This document shows positions 40,571 to 48,223 of a stretch of DNA of 64,000 bases, piece by piece. This DNA is from HK1 sp965215295 (GTDB lineage: Bacteria > Pseudomonadota > Gammaproteobacteria > HK1). Numbering within the stretch: the stretch's first letter is position 1; each line of letters starts with the position of its first letter. The stretch spans positions 2,914,001 through 2,978,000 of the forward strand of contig OZ244045.1 of the NCBI GenBank assembly GCA_965215295.1, written 5' to 3'. The notes under the pieces were generated by a model, which was not told where the DNA came from, searched no databases, and was given only the letters and a program-made list of their open reading frames with translations. The position numbers and the translations under genes were made by a program.

Positions 40571-43408
40571 ATGACAACCGTGCAGAGTCGAGACTGGCGT
40601 CACCCCGGCGCGCGATGGTGGAAATTCGATTTCCATACGCATACGCCCGCCTCGAAAGACTACGGCAAGGGACCCGATCAGGAGAACCTGCGGAACGTGA
40701 CGCCGCACGATTGGCTGCTCGGCTTCATGCGCGCCGGAGTGGATTGCGTCGCCGTGACGGACCACAACTCGGGCGCTTGGATCGATGACCTCAAGAACGC
40801 TCTCGTTGTTCTGGAGCGGCAGCCGCACCCGGAGTTTCGGCCGTTGTACCTGTTTCCGGGTGTCGAAATCACCGCCAACGGCGGGATTCACGTGCTTGCC
40901 GTGCTCGACATCGGCAAGGGATCCGCCGATGTGGCGACACTGCTTGGGGCCGCTGGGTACAAGGGCGCCCGGGGTGCGAGTGATGTCGCGGCGGATTCGG
41001 CACCCATCGGCGTCGTGAAGGCCATCGGCGACGCTGGCGGGATCCCGATCCTTGCCCATGTGGATGGACCATCCGGCGCTTGGCGGTTGTCCGGCAATAC
41101 GTTGACGCCGCTGTTCGATCTCGACGATCTGTTCGCCATGGAGGTAGTCGATCCCGACAGCGAAAAACCGGATCCGTATCGCCAGCGCAAGCTGGCGTGG
41201 GCAGAGGTCGTCGGATCGGATGCTCACCACCCCTCCGGCGCCGCTGGGTCCCGGTTCCCCGGTTCGCATTTCACATGGGTCAAGATGGCGGAGCCGTCAC
41301 TCGAAGGACTGCGCCTTGCATTGCTGGACGGGGGAGGTTTTTCGATCCGGCGCAGCGATGCACTGGGACCTTTCGATCCCTTTGCGTTGCCGAAGCACTG
41401 CATCGAAGGCATCGAGGTTGCGGACGCGCACTACATGGGACGCGGCGAACCGGCCAGACTCACGTTCAGCCCTTGGCTCAACGCGGTGGTGGGAGGGCGT
41501 GGCACGGGCAAGTCCACGGTGATTCACGCCTTGAGGCTTGCAGCGAGGCGCGAGCACGAGTTGACGCGCCTGGACGGTCGCAGCGGACCCCGCTCGACTT
41601 TTGAGCGATTCCGTCGGGTGCCGTCGAGCCGTGCGGACGAAGGCGGCTTGAGGAATGAGACCCACGTTGGATGGACCGTCATGCGCGACGGCGTCCGGCA
41701 TCGCGTCCATTGGCGGCAGGATGGCGCCGGTACTGCCGTGGAGGATGACACCGGCAACGATACGTGGACTCCATCGGCCGCTCAGATCGTCACGCCGGAG
41801 CGCTTTCCTCTCCGAGTGTTCGGCCAGGGGCAGATCGCCGAGCTGGCGGGGGAGAACCAGCAGGCGCTACTGCAGGTCATCGACGAGGCGGCGGGCGTGG
41901 CTGCGGTCCAGGAAGAATTGGACAAAGCGCGCAACGCATTCTATGCGTTGCGAGCGCGGACCCGGGAGATCGACGGAGAATTGGGCAAACGGACCGAGCT
42001 GGTCGTCGAGTTGCAAGATGTCGAGCGCAAATTGAAACGCTTTGAGGAAGCGGGGCACACCGAGGTCCTGACGACCTATCGGCACCGCGGCCGCCAAGAC
42101 AGGGAAACGGATCGGCAGTTCGAAGCGGCAGGGACCTCCGCTGCCCGTATCGAGAGTGCGGCAGCCGATCTGCAACCTGACGATCTGCCCGAGGGTCTGT
42201 TCGACGAAAGTTCGAAGGACGACCGGCAAGTGGCTGCGATCCTGGCCGCATTGGCTGACGCGGTGCATGCCGCCGCCCGCGACATGCGCGATGCGGCGCA
42301 ACGCCTGCGCGAGGCCATCGAGAACCAGCGCGAGGCTCTGGGAAAGACCGAATGGCGAACGGCCGTGGACCGAGCGGCCGGCGACTACAAGAAACTGGTC
42401 GAGACATTGGCGGAGGAGGGTATCACCGACCCGAGCGAGTACGGCCGCTTGGTGCAGGAGCGGCAACGGCTCGATGACGAAACGAACCGACTGAAATCGA
42501 TGGGGGAAGAGCGGGACAGGTTGGTGGAGCGGTCGCAGTCGCAGCTCCGGAAGGTCATGGAGACTCGCCGCGCCGTGAGCGACGCGCGGGATCGCTTTCT
42601 GGTCGACACACTGGCGCAGAACCACTTCGTACGCATTCGGGGTCGGACCTATGGCGACGATCCGCGAAGCATCGAGCGGTCGTTGCGAGAGGTGCTGGAA
42701 GTGCCCGACGACCGGTTTCAGGACGACATCCTCGTCATGGAGGACGACCGCCCGGCCAAGGGGTGGGTTGCGAATCTGATCAAGGGCCTGCCCGAGGATT
42801 CGACAGAACGGCGCTCGGAAGTCGAAGCCCGCATCGAGCACTTCAAGCAACGCATCAAGGCCGCCTGTGCCGGGCGGGGCGACTTCGGCGGACACTTCAA
42901 TAACTATCTTGCCCGCGTATCCGACAAAAAACCGGAGCTGCTCGACAAAATGCTGACGTGGTTCCCGGAGGACGGACTGAGCGTCGAGTACAGCCGCCGC
43001 GGAGATGGAAGGGATTTTCGTCCCATCACCCAAGCGTCGGCGGGTCAGCGGTCAGCGGCGATGCTGGCGTTTCTGCTCGCACATGGCGAAGAACCGCTGG
43101 TGCTCGATCAGCCGGAGGACGATCTGGACAACCATCTGATCTACGACCTGGTCGTGCGCCAGATTCGGGAGAACAAGCTCAGGCGGCAAATCATCGTGGT
43201 GACGCACAACCCGAACATCGTCGTGAACGGTGATGCGGAGATGCTGCACGCGCTCGACTTCCGGGGAGGGCAGTGCATCGTGGCGCAGTCGGGTTCGCTG
43301 CAGGAGGAAGCCATGCGCGAGGAAGTCTGCCGGGTGATGGAGGGCGGACGCGAGGCGTTCGAGCGCCGTTACCGGCGGCTGGGGCCGGAGCCGACCCATG
43401 TTCGATAG
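40571..43408 (+). CDS. PHP-domain plus SMC-like ATPase protein (TrlF-like), module 2
   Basis: A 945-residue paralogue of the 36349-39120 product. A GAGGTGAGATC element sits directly before the ATG. The PHP domain is complete: FHTHT (His22 and His24), VTDHNS (Asp64, His65), PGVEIT, ILAHVDG, and GSDAHH (Asp217, His219). It is therefore predicted to be a metal-dependent phosphoesterase. The ATPase part has Walker A GGRGTGKS (308-315), a coiled-coil insert, ASAGQRSAAMLAFLLAH as signature, LVLDQPEDDLDN, and VVTHNPNIVVNGDAEML. It overlaps the next gene by 11 bases. It probably couples DNA or RNA sensing by the ATPase to phosphoester cleavage (inference). Confidence 0.88.
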   Translation: MTTVQSRDWRHPGARWWKFDFHTHTPASKDYGKGPDQENLRNVTPHDWLLGFMRAGVDCVAVTDHNSGAWIDDLKNALVVLERQPHPEFRPLYLFPGVEITANGGIHVLAVLDIGKGSADVATLLGAAGYKGARGASDVAADSAPIGVVKAIGDAGGIPILAHVDGPSGAWRLSGNTLTPLFDLDDLFAMEVVDPDSEKPDPYRQRKLAWAEVVGSDAHHPSGAAGSRFPGSHFTWVKMAEPSLEGLRLALLDGGGFSIRRSDALGPFDPFALPKHCIEGIEVADAHYMGRGEPARLTFSPWLNAVVGGRGTGKSTVIHALRLAARREHELTRLDGRSGPRSTFERFRRVPSSRADEGGLRNETHVGWTVMRDGVRHRVHWRQDGAGTAVEDDTGNDTWTPSAAQIVTPERFPLRVFGQGQIAELAGENQQALLQVIDEAAGVAAVQEELDKARNAFYALRARTREIDGELGKRTELVVELQDVERKLKRFEEAGHTEVLTTYRHRGRQDRETDRQFEAAGTSAARIESAAADLQPDDLPEGLFDESSKDDRQVAAILAALADAVHAAARDMRDAAQRLREAIENQREALGKTEWRTAVDRAAGDYKKLVETLAEEGITDPSEYGRLVQERQRLDDETNRLKSMGEERDRLVERSQSQLRKVMETRRAVSDARDRFLVDTLAQNHFVRIRGRTYGDDPRSIERSLREVLEVPDDRFQDDILVMEDDRPAKGWVANLIKGLPEDSTERRSEVEARIEHFKQRIKAACAGRGDFGGHFNNYLARVSDKKPELLDKMLTWFPEDGLSVEYSRRGDGRDFRPITQASAGQRSAAMLAFLLAHGEEPLVLDQPEDDLDNHLIYDLVVRQIRENKLRRQIIVVTHNPNIVVNGDAEMLHALDFRGGQCIVAQSGSLQEEAMREEVCRVMEGGREAFERRYRRLGPEPTHVR

Positions 43409-44502
43409 CAGGAAGGAGTTGCTGGAGAAGATCCGGCTGGGCGAAAGCGCGTTCCTGGAATTGAAGGAAGTGCGTTTTGCCGGCGGGAAGGTCAGGGTGC
43501 CGGGCCACGACGATCTGGCCGACGAACTGGCGGCCTTCGCCAACAGCCGCGGAGGGGTGTGCCTGCTCGGGGTAACGGACGAGCCGCGTGAAATCGTCGG
43601 CATCCCCGTTGACCGTATGGATACGGTGGTTGGCTTCACCCGCGAGATCTGCACCGATTCGATAGAGCCGCCACTGAATCCCGTCATCGACCCGATCTGG
43701 TTGCCGGCGGCCACCGGTGAAGAACTGGCCATCGTCAAGATCGACATACCGCGCAGTCTGTTCGTACACAAGAGCCCCGGCGGCTTCATGTATCGGGTCG
43801 GCGACGCAAAGCGCTCCATGTCTTCCGAATATCTTGCGCGGCTGTTCCAACAGCGGAGCCAGACCCGCATCATCCGGTTCGACGAGCAGATCGTTCCCGA
43901 CGCCAGACTGGAACACCTGTCTTCCGAGCTCTGGGAGCGGTTTCGAACGCCCCGCACCGGCGATGCGCGAGACGATCTGCTGTCCAAACTTCGCATGGCG
44001 CGTGCCGACGAAGACGGCCTGCTGAGACCGACGGTCGCCGGGGTGCTGCTGGCGACCGATGATCCGCGCAGGTGGCTGCCCAATGCGTATGTTCAAGCGG
44101 TCGCCTACCGGGGGAATCGGATCCGGCCGGGAGCATCGGGCGACCCCTATCAACTGGACGCCGCCGATATTTCAGGACCGCTGGACGCGCAGGTAGAGAG
44201 TACGTGCCGGTTCGTGGCGAAGAACATGAAGGTCGCCGCCTTCAAGGACCACGGGCGGGTAGACCGGCCGCAGTTCGACATGACGGCCGTGTTCGAGGCC
44301 GTCGTCAACGCGGTCGCCCACCGGGACTATTCGATTCATGGATCCAGGATTCGGCTGCGCCTGTTCGAGAACCGCCTGGAACTCCATTCCCCCGGCACGA
44401 TCCCCAACACGATCACCGTCGAACGTCTCGCCCACCTTCAATCGTCACGAAACGAGATGCTCACCAGTCTCCTCGCCAAGTGTCCCGTCCCGGCGAACGT
44501 TC
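43398..44502 (+). pseudogene. AlbA_2/HATPase_c_4 protein, module 2, 5' part (interrupted by IS66)
   Basis: The first 368 codons of a gene that was about 425 codons long. The AlbA_2 domain is FLELKEVRFAGGKVRV with ELAAFANSRGGVCLLGVTD. The HATPase_c_4 region is FEAVVNAVAHRDYSIHGSRI and LELHSPGTIPNTITVE. The reading continues six codons into the inserted element and stops at 44517-44519, giving a 373-residue truncated product. Removing the element and one target-site copy joins it in frame to 46979-47151. It overlaps the upstream PHP-ATPase gene by 11 bases. Confidence 0.9.
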
Positions 44503-44540
44503 GTAAGCGGGCAATATAGGCCGTGGTTGCGGGACGGCGA

Positions 44541-46184
44541 TCAGTGTGATGGCGGGTCGTGGTGGTGGGGGCCGAGGTCTGAGCGCATGGGCACGTCGGC
44601 GAATAGCGATTTCCACATCCGCGGGGTGAGTTCGATGGCCCGTTTGGCCGGATGCGCGCTGATGCGCTGGAGCACATCGACCAGATAGGTGTAGGGGTCC
44701 ACCGCGTGCAACCGGCACGTCACCAGCAGGCTCTGGATGATGCCGACCCGTTGCGCGCCGACCTCACTCGAAGTGAACAGCCAATTCCGCTTCCCCAGAG
44801 GAATCGGACGCAGCGCCCGCTCCAGATGATTCGTGTCGATGGCCACTGCGGGGGCGTCGAGGAAGACCTCCAGCCCTGAGCGACGCTCCTGCGCGTAGCT
44901 CAACGCCTTCGCCAGCGGGCTCTTCGGCAGCAGCTCGGGACGATGGCATTGCGCCCGGCACCATCGCCAGAAGGTCTCGACGACCGGCCGGGTGTGGGTC
45001 TGGCGGTAGGCACGCTTGTCCTCGCCGACGAGCCCGTCGGTGCGGAGTTGCTCCTCGTGAGCGTACATCGCCCCGATGAGCGCCAGCGCCTCGGCCACCG
45101 CCTCGGGCTCGGAGTCTTTCGCCCGTTCAAAGTATCGCCTGGTATGGGACCAGCACAGCGCATGGGTCACCTGCGCGGGGCGTTGCGCCGCATAGGCCGC
45201 GTAGGCCTCGTAGCCGTCGCTGAGCAGCGTCCCGCGGTACTCGCCGAGAAAGGCATGAACGTGACGGTGCGCGCGCGACGGCGCGTAGTGGAACACCACC
45301 TCGTCGCAATCGCCGTACACCGGCCACAGCCATCCGGTGCGCATCTTGCCCTTCGCCTCGCGCCCGGCCTTGAGCGAGGTCTCGTCCATCGACAGCACTT
45401 CGCTCGCCAACACATGCGCACTCTGCGCATCGGTGATTGGCGCCAGCAGGTCGATGGCGCGGCTCGTCCAGTACACCAGGGTGGAGCGGCTGAGCGTGAT
45501 GCCGGCGTCGCGAAGACGCTGATGCTGACGATACAGCGGCAGGTGCCAGCAGAACTTGTCGACCAGCATCGCGGCGAGGAAGCTCACGTCGGCCGCCGAG
45601 CGCTCCAGCACGTTCGCCGGTGCGGCGGCGGTAAGAATCGTCTGGGTATCGCGGCGCTTGACGACCTTGCGCACGTACTTCAGCACCACGTAGCTGCCCG
45701 GTTGCTGCGCAAGGCGATAGCTCACCTTCTCGCCGATGACCTCGCGCTCGGCCGGTGGAATCGCTTCAATCGCCGGGTCCGCCACCTCGATGGTCTGCAC
45801 CGGTACCTCGGGGCCGAAGCGCAGTCCGCTCTGGGCGAGAGCCGCATCGCGCACCTTCGCGCGACGCTCGTAGCTCACCGTGTGGGTCGGCACATCGTCG
45901 CGCGTGGGCGGCTCCTTCACCCCAAGCCCCGCCAGCAGATTGAGCTGCGCGTCGGCGTCGAGGTCGAGGCGTTTCTCCGACTTCTGCCCGAAGAGCTGGC
46001 GCTTGAACCAGTCGAGCTCGTGGCGCAGTGCGTCGTACTGCGCCTGCAACTGCTCGAGCGCCGTCTTCGTCTTCGCGAGCACCGAGTACGAATCGCTCAG
46101 CGCTGCGCCGAGCCGCGCGTTCTCCGCCGCAAGCGTTGCCATGTCGGGTGCCGACAACGTCACACTTCCCCATGCACTGAACAC
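44541..46184 (-). CDS. tnpC: IS66 family transposase (TnpC)
   Basis: A 547-residue DDE-type transposase. It has an N-terminal coiled-coil and zinc-finger region (MATLAAENARLGAALSDSY, then DWFKRQLFGQKSEKR). The catalytic core includes VLSMDETSLK with the first Asp and CWSHTRRYFERAKDS. The C-terminal IS66 domain holds DTNHLERALRPIPLGKRNWLF, where the conserved Glu sits. The start is either 46184 or the ATG at 46142. It catalyses cut-and-paste or replicative movement of the element. Confidence 0.95.
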   Translation of the reverse strand: MFSAWGSVTLSAPDMATLAAENARLGAALSDSYSVLAKTKTALEQLQAQYDALRHELDWFKRQLFGQKSEKRLDLDADAQLNLLAGLGVKEPPTRDDVPTHTVSYERRAKVRDAALAQSGLRFGPEVPVQTIEVADPAIEAIPPAEREVIGEKVSYRLAQQPGSYVVLKYVRKVVKRRDTQTILTAAAPANVLERSAADVSFLAAMLVDKFCWHLPLYRQHQRLRDAGITLSRSTLVYWTSRAIDLLAPITDAQSAHVLASEVLSMDETSLKAGREAKGKMRTGWLWPVYGDCDEVVFHYAPSRAHRHVHAFLGEYRGTLLSDGYEAYAAYAAQRPAQVTHALCWSHTRRYFERAKDSEPEAVAEALALIGAMYAHEEQLRTDGLVGEDKRAYRQTHTRPVVETFWRWCRAQCHRPELLPKSPLAKALSYAQERRSGLEVFLDAPAVAIDTNHLERALRPIPLGKRNWLFTSSEVGAQRVGIIQSLLVTCRLHAVDPYTYLVDVLQRISAHPAKRAIELTPRMWKSLFADVPMRSDLGPHHHDPPSH

Positions 46185-46212
46185 GGTCGCAATCTATCAT
46201 CTCCCGACCCAC

Positions 46213-46563
46213 TCAGGCAGCCTGTCGGTAGCGCTTCCTGTGGCGTAGAATCTTGATATCCACGCCTTCGACCAGCGCCAGCAACGCGGTGCGATTCAGC
46301 TCCCGCTTCGTCTCCTTCGCTCCCCGGCCCAGAGCAAACTGACCCTGCTCGAGCCGCTTGCCCCATATCCAGTACCCGCCCGTGTCGAACCCCAGTATCT
46401 TGAGCATCGTGCGCCGACGATTGACAAACACGAACCAGTGACCGCTCGTCGGCTCTTCACCCAGAGACCGGCGCACCCGGGCCGACAATCCATCGAACGA
46501 GCACCGCATGTCCGTGGGCTCGGTGCACAGCCAGATTCGACCCCCCGACACACCGCTCAACAT
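46213..46563 (-). CDS. tnpB: IS66 Orf2 family accessory protein (TnpB)
   Basis: A 116-residue protein with the IS66 Orf2 signature: LCTEPTDMRCSFDGLSARVR followed by FVFVNRRRTMLKILGFDTGG and YWIWGKRLEQGQF. It is required for IS66 transposition, although its biochemical role is not established. It overlaps the end of tnpA by 7 bases, and the tnpC start lies just downstream. Confidence 0.95.
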   Translation of the reverse strand: MLSGVSGGRIWLCTEPTDMRCSFDGLSARVRRSLGEEPTSGHWFVFVNRRRTMLKILGFDTGGYWIWGKRLEQGQFALGRGAKETKRELNRTALLALVEGVDIKILRHRKRYRQAA

Positions 46564-46883
46564 GGCGCCGCCCGACGTAGCCGCAGCACCACACCCGCGC
46601 CGAGCTCAAGCTCCACCTCCCACGCCCCTGTCCCCGTCGAACCGACAGAGGTCTGCGTCGGCGCCGGGGGGGTCAGCTCCACGAACAGCGGCTCGGGGCG
46701 TGCTTCGGCGACCGGCGCCGCAGGCAGCTTGCGCCGCCACAGGTCGAATGTGCTCAGCGCCAATCCGTTCGCCGCGCAGAATTTGCCCCGGGTCTGACCC
46801 GAGCGCTCGAACCGCTCGACCAGCTTGCGCCACTGCGCGGCGGTGCGCCGCACGCGATGTCTCGTACCACCTGTCCGTCTCAT
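46557..46883 (-). CDS. tnpA: IS66 TnpA-type accessory protein
   Basis: A 108-residue protein. The N-terminal helix-turn-helix-like part reads QWRKLVERFERSGQTRGKFC and AANGLALSTFDLWRRKL, as usual for IS66 OrfA. The C-terminus is Pro-rich and variable. It is the first gene of the element's operon. The promoter should lie between 46884 and the right end at 46970. Confidence 0.9.
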   Translation of the reverse strand: MRRTGGTRHRVRRTAAQWRKLVERFERSGQTRGKFCAANGLALSTFDLWRRKLPAAPVAEARPEPLFVELTPPAPTQTSVGSTGTGAWEVELELGAGVVLRLRRAAPC

Positions 46884-46978
46884 GATTCCGCTCGCCTCCG
46901 TGTCGGGGGAAGCGGCCAGTGAACCAGACAGGACTCCCTATCAGAACAACGGCCTACTTTGTCCGCTTACGAACGTTC

Positions 46979-47151
46979 CCTGGTTGAATACCGATCGCGC
47001 AACCCTGATGGACAAGCGCGGAGAGGGCGTGCGAATCATCCTGGAGAACAGCCGGAGACTGTCCGGGCGGGAACCGGAATATGAACTGATCGGGGACGCG
47101 GAGCTTCTGCTGACGGTTTACGCTCCTGCGGCGGCGCGATCCGGCGATTGA
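46979..47151 (+). pseudogene. AlbA_2/HATPase_c_4 protein, module 2, 3' part
   Basis: The displaced C-terminus of the gene starting at 43398. After removal of IS66 it reads on from CPVPANV as PWLNTDRATLMDKRGEGV and RIILENSRRLSGREPEYELIG, ending AAARSGD and TGA at 47149-47151. This corresponds in position to MRHHMSSFNGTEPELI in the module 1 protein. It has no start of its own and is not expected to be translated. Confidence 0.9.
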
Positions 47152-47164
47152 AGTCCTGTGAGCG

Positions 47165-47278
47165 ATGAGTAGCGTTGCTCCCGGCTCCCGAGAGGCCGCA
47201 CCGGACGCGGGGACCGTGCCCGCTCCGGCCGGAACAGCGCTCGACCGCCTCATCAAGAGCGTGCGCGCCAGCGGCGAC
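47165..47278 (+). pseudogene. Short stub after module 2, possible truncated third gene
   Basis: ATG at 47165, 14 bases after the stop of the interrupted AlbA_2 gene. It begins MSSVAPGSREAAPDAGTV and reaches AGTALDRLIKSVRASGD before entering the duplicated 3' end of the isomerase gene at 47273. It shares the MSS start and the GT-x-LDRLI segment with the stub at 40366. I think it resembles the N-terminus of PglZ-type proteins of BREX loci, but the match is too short to rely on. Confidence 0.35.
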
Positions 47279-47426
47279 AGGAATGCCGCGACCGGGAGCC
47301 CGAGCCGGGTCAGACGCCGCTGCGGGCCACGGCCTTGCGGTGCGTGCCGGCGACGGGAATGCCGCGGCCGGGAGCCCGAGCCGGGTCAGACGCCGCCGGG
47401 GGCCACGGCCTTGCGGTGCGTGCCGG
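47273..47426. repeat. Duplicated 3' end of the isomerase gene
   Basis: Two 76-bp units begin at 47273 and 47349 (GGCGACAGGAATGCCGCG and GGCGACGGGAATGCCGCG). Each contains the last codons and stop of the minus-strand isomerase gene, whose true stop is at 47386. Copies differ at a few positions. Confidence 0.92.
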
Positions 47427-48036
47427 CCGGGAGGTGGCTCACTCGCTTGAGCTCGCCGGTTTCGAACAACCCCGGGTCGGCGAGATAGTCGAGCATCATT
47501 CCCGTCGCGTCGTCGCCCCAGAAGAGCTCACCGCCGACACGAAACGTCGGGACGCCGTAGACGCCCGCCGCGATCGCCTCTTCCGTGGAAACGCGCAACG
47601 CTTCCTTCACTTCCGGCGCGGAGACGAGCGCATCGGCGTCGTCGATGCCGAGCCGCTCGGCAAGCGCCCGCCAGCCCGCCTCGCTGTCGATGCCGATGCC
47701 GTCGCGCCAGATGTGGTCGAACACCGCGCGCACCGTCGCCGCGTCGCTGCCGCGCGCGATGCACAGCCGGAGCGCCTTGAGCGGATTGAACGGGTGCGCC
47801 GGCGGGTAGTGCAGCCGGATCCCCTCGCGATCGGCCCGCCACTGCGAGAAACGATAGGTATGGAGACGCTTGGCCTCGATCTCGGCCGGTCCCTTGTGCT
47901 CCCAATGCCCGAGCAGCCCTGCGAACAGAACCGGACGATAGACGATGTCCAGATCGCCCGGCAGGCGATCGAAGCGCGCGAGTTGCAGATACGCGAACGG
48001 CGAAACGACGTCGAAATACCAGTCGGCGGCAGGCAT
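47386..48036 (-). CDS. 2-hydroxychromene-2-carboxylate isomerase / DsbA-like (HCCA isomerase) family protein
   Basis: A 216-residue thioredoxin-fold protein of the kappa-GST/HCCA isomerase family. The N-terminus WYFDVVSPFAYLQL has the SPF/SPY active-site serine in place of DsbA cysteines. The C-terminus has GVYGVPTFRVGGELFWGDD, the cis-Pro loop and glutathione-contact region. These enzymes isomerise aromatic degradation intermediates with glutathione. The start at 48036 has AGGGAG 10 bases upstream. Both its first 90 bp and its last 76 bp are tandemly duplicated outside the gene. Confidence 0.88.
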   Translation of the reverse strand: MPAADWYFDVVSPFAYLQLARFDRLPGDLDIVYRPVLFAGLLGHWEHKGPAEIEAKRLHTYRFSQWRADREGIRLHYPPAHPFNPLKALRLCIARGSDAATVRAVFDHIWRDGIGIDSEAGWRALAERLGIDDADALVSAPEVKEALRVSTEEAIAAGVYGVPTFRVGGELFWGDDATGMMLDYLADPGLFETGELKRVSHLPAGTHRKAVAPGGV

Positions 48037-48143
48037 GGCGGGCAGGCTCCCTGTCAACTATCGAAACGCGAGTTGCAGATACGCGAACGGCGAAACGACG
48101 TCGAAGTACCAGTCGGCGGCAGGCATGGCGGGCAGGCTCCCTG
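47977..48143. repeat. Duplicated 5' end of the isomerase gene
   Basis: A 77-bp block (47977-48053) is repeated 90 bp upstream of the gene on the minus strand (48067-48143) with one or two changes. It carries the ribosome-binding site, the ATG and the first 20 or so codons. The upstream copy starts at 48126 and stops after 22 codons (…LQLAFR). Confidence 0.95.
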
Positions 48144-48223
48144 GCGGACAGGCCGAAGAGAGCCGCGCCCGTGACCACCGTCCGGCGAACCGACGCTCGA
48201 TGGACGGCTCGCGGTGGCGCCGC

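Larger units (their letters stand above)
44503..46970 (-). mobile_element. Complete IS66-family insertion sequence, 2468 bp, with 8-bp target duplication
   Basis: The left end reads GTAAGCGGGCAATATAGGCC from 44503. The right end, read inward on the opposite strand from 46970, is GTAAGCGGACAAAGTAGGCC; 17 of 20 bases match. The flanking 8-mers 44495-44502 and 46971-46978 are both GAACGTTC, the 8-bp target duplication expected for IS66. It carries tnpA, tnpB and tnpC, all on the minus strand and all apparently intact. The perfect target duplication and intact genes suggest a recent insertion. Confidence 0.97.

Noticed and set aside
40571..43408. Reading the PHP-ATPase proteins as RecF/RecN or SbcC DNA-repair proteins
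   Set aside because: The N-terminal PHP domain, overall order of motifs and AlbA_2 partner do not fit those families.
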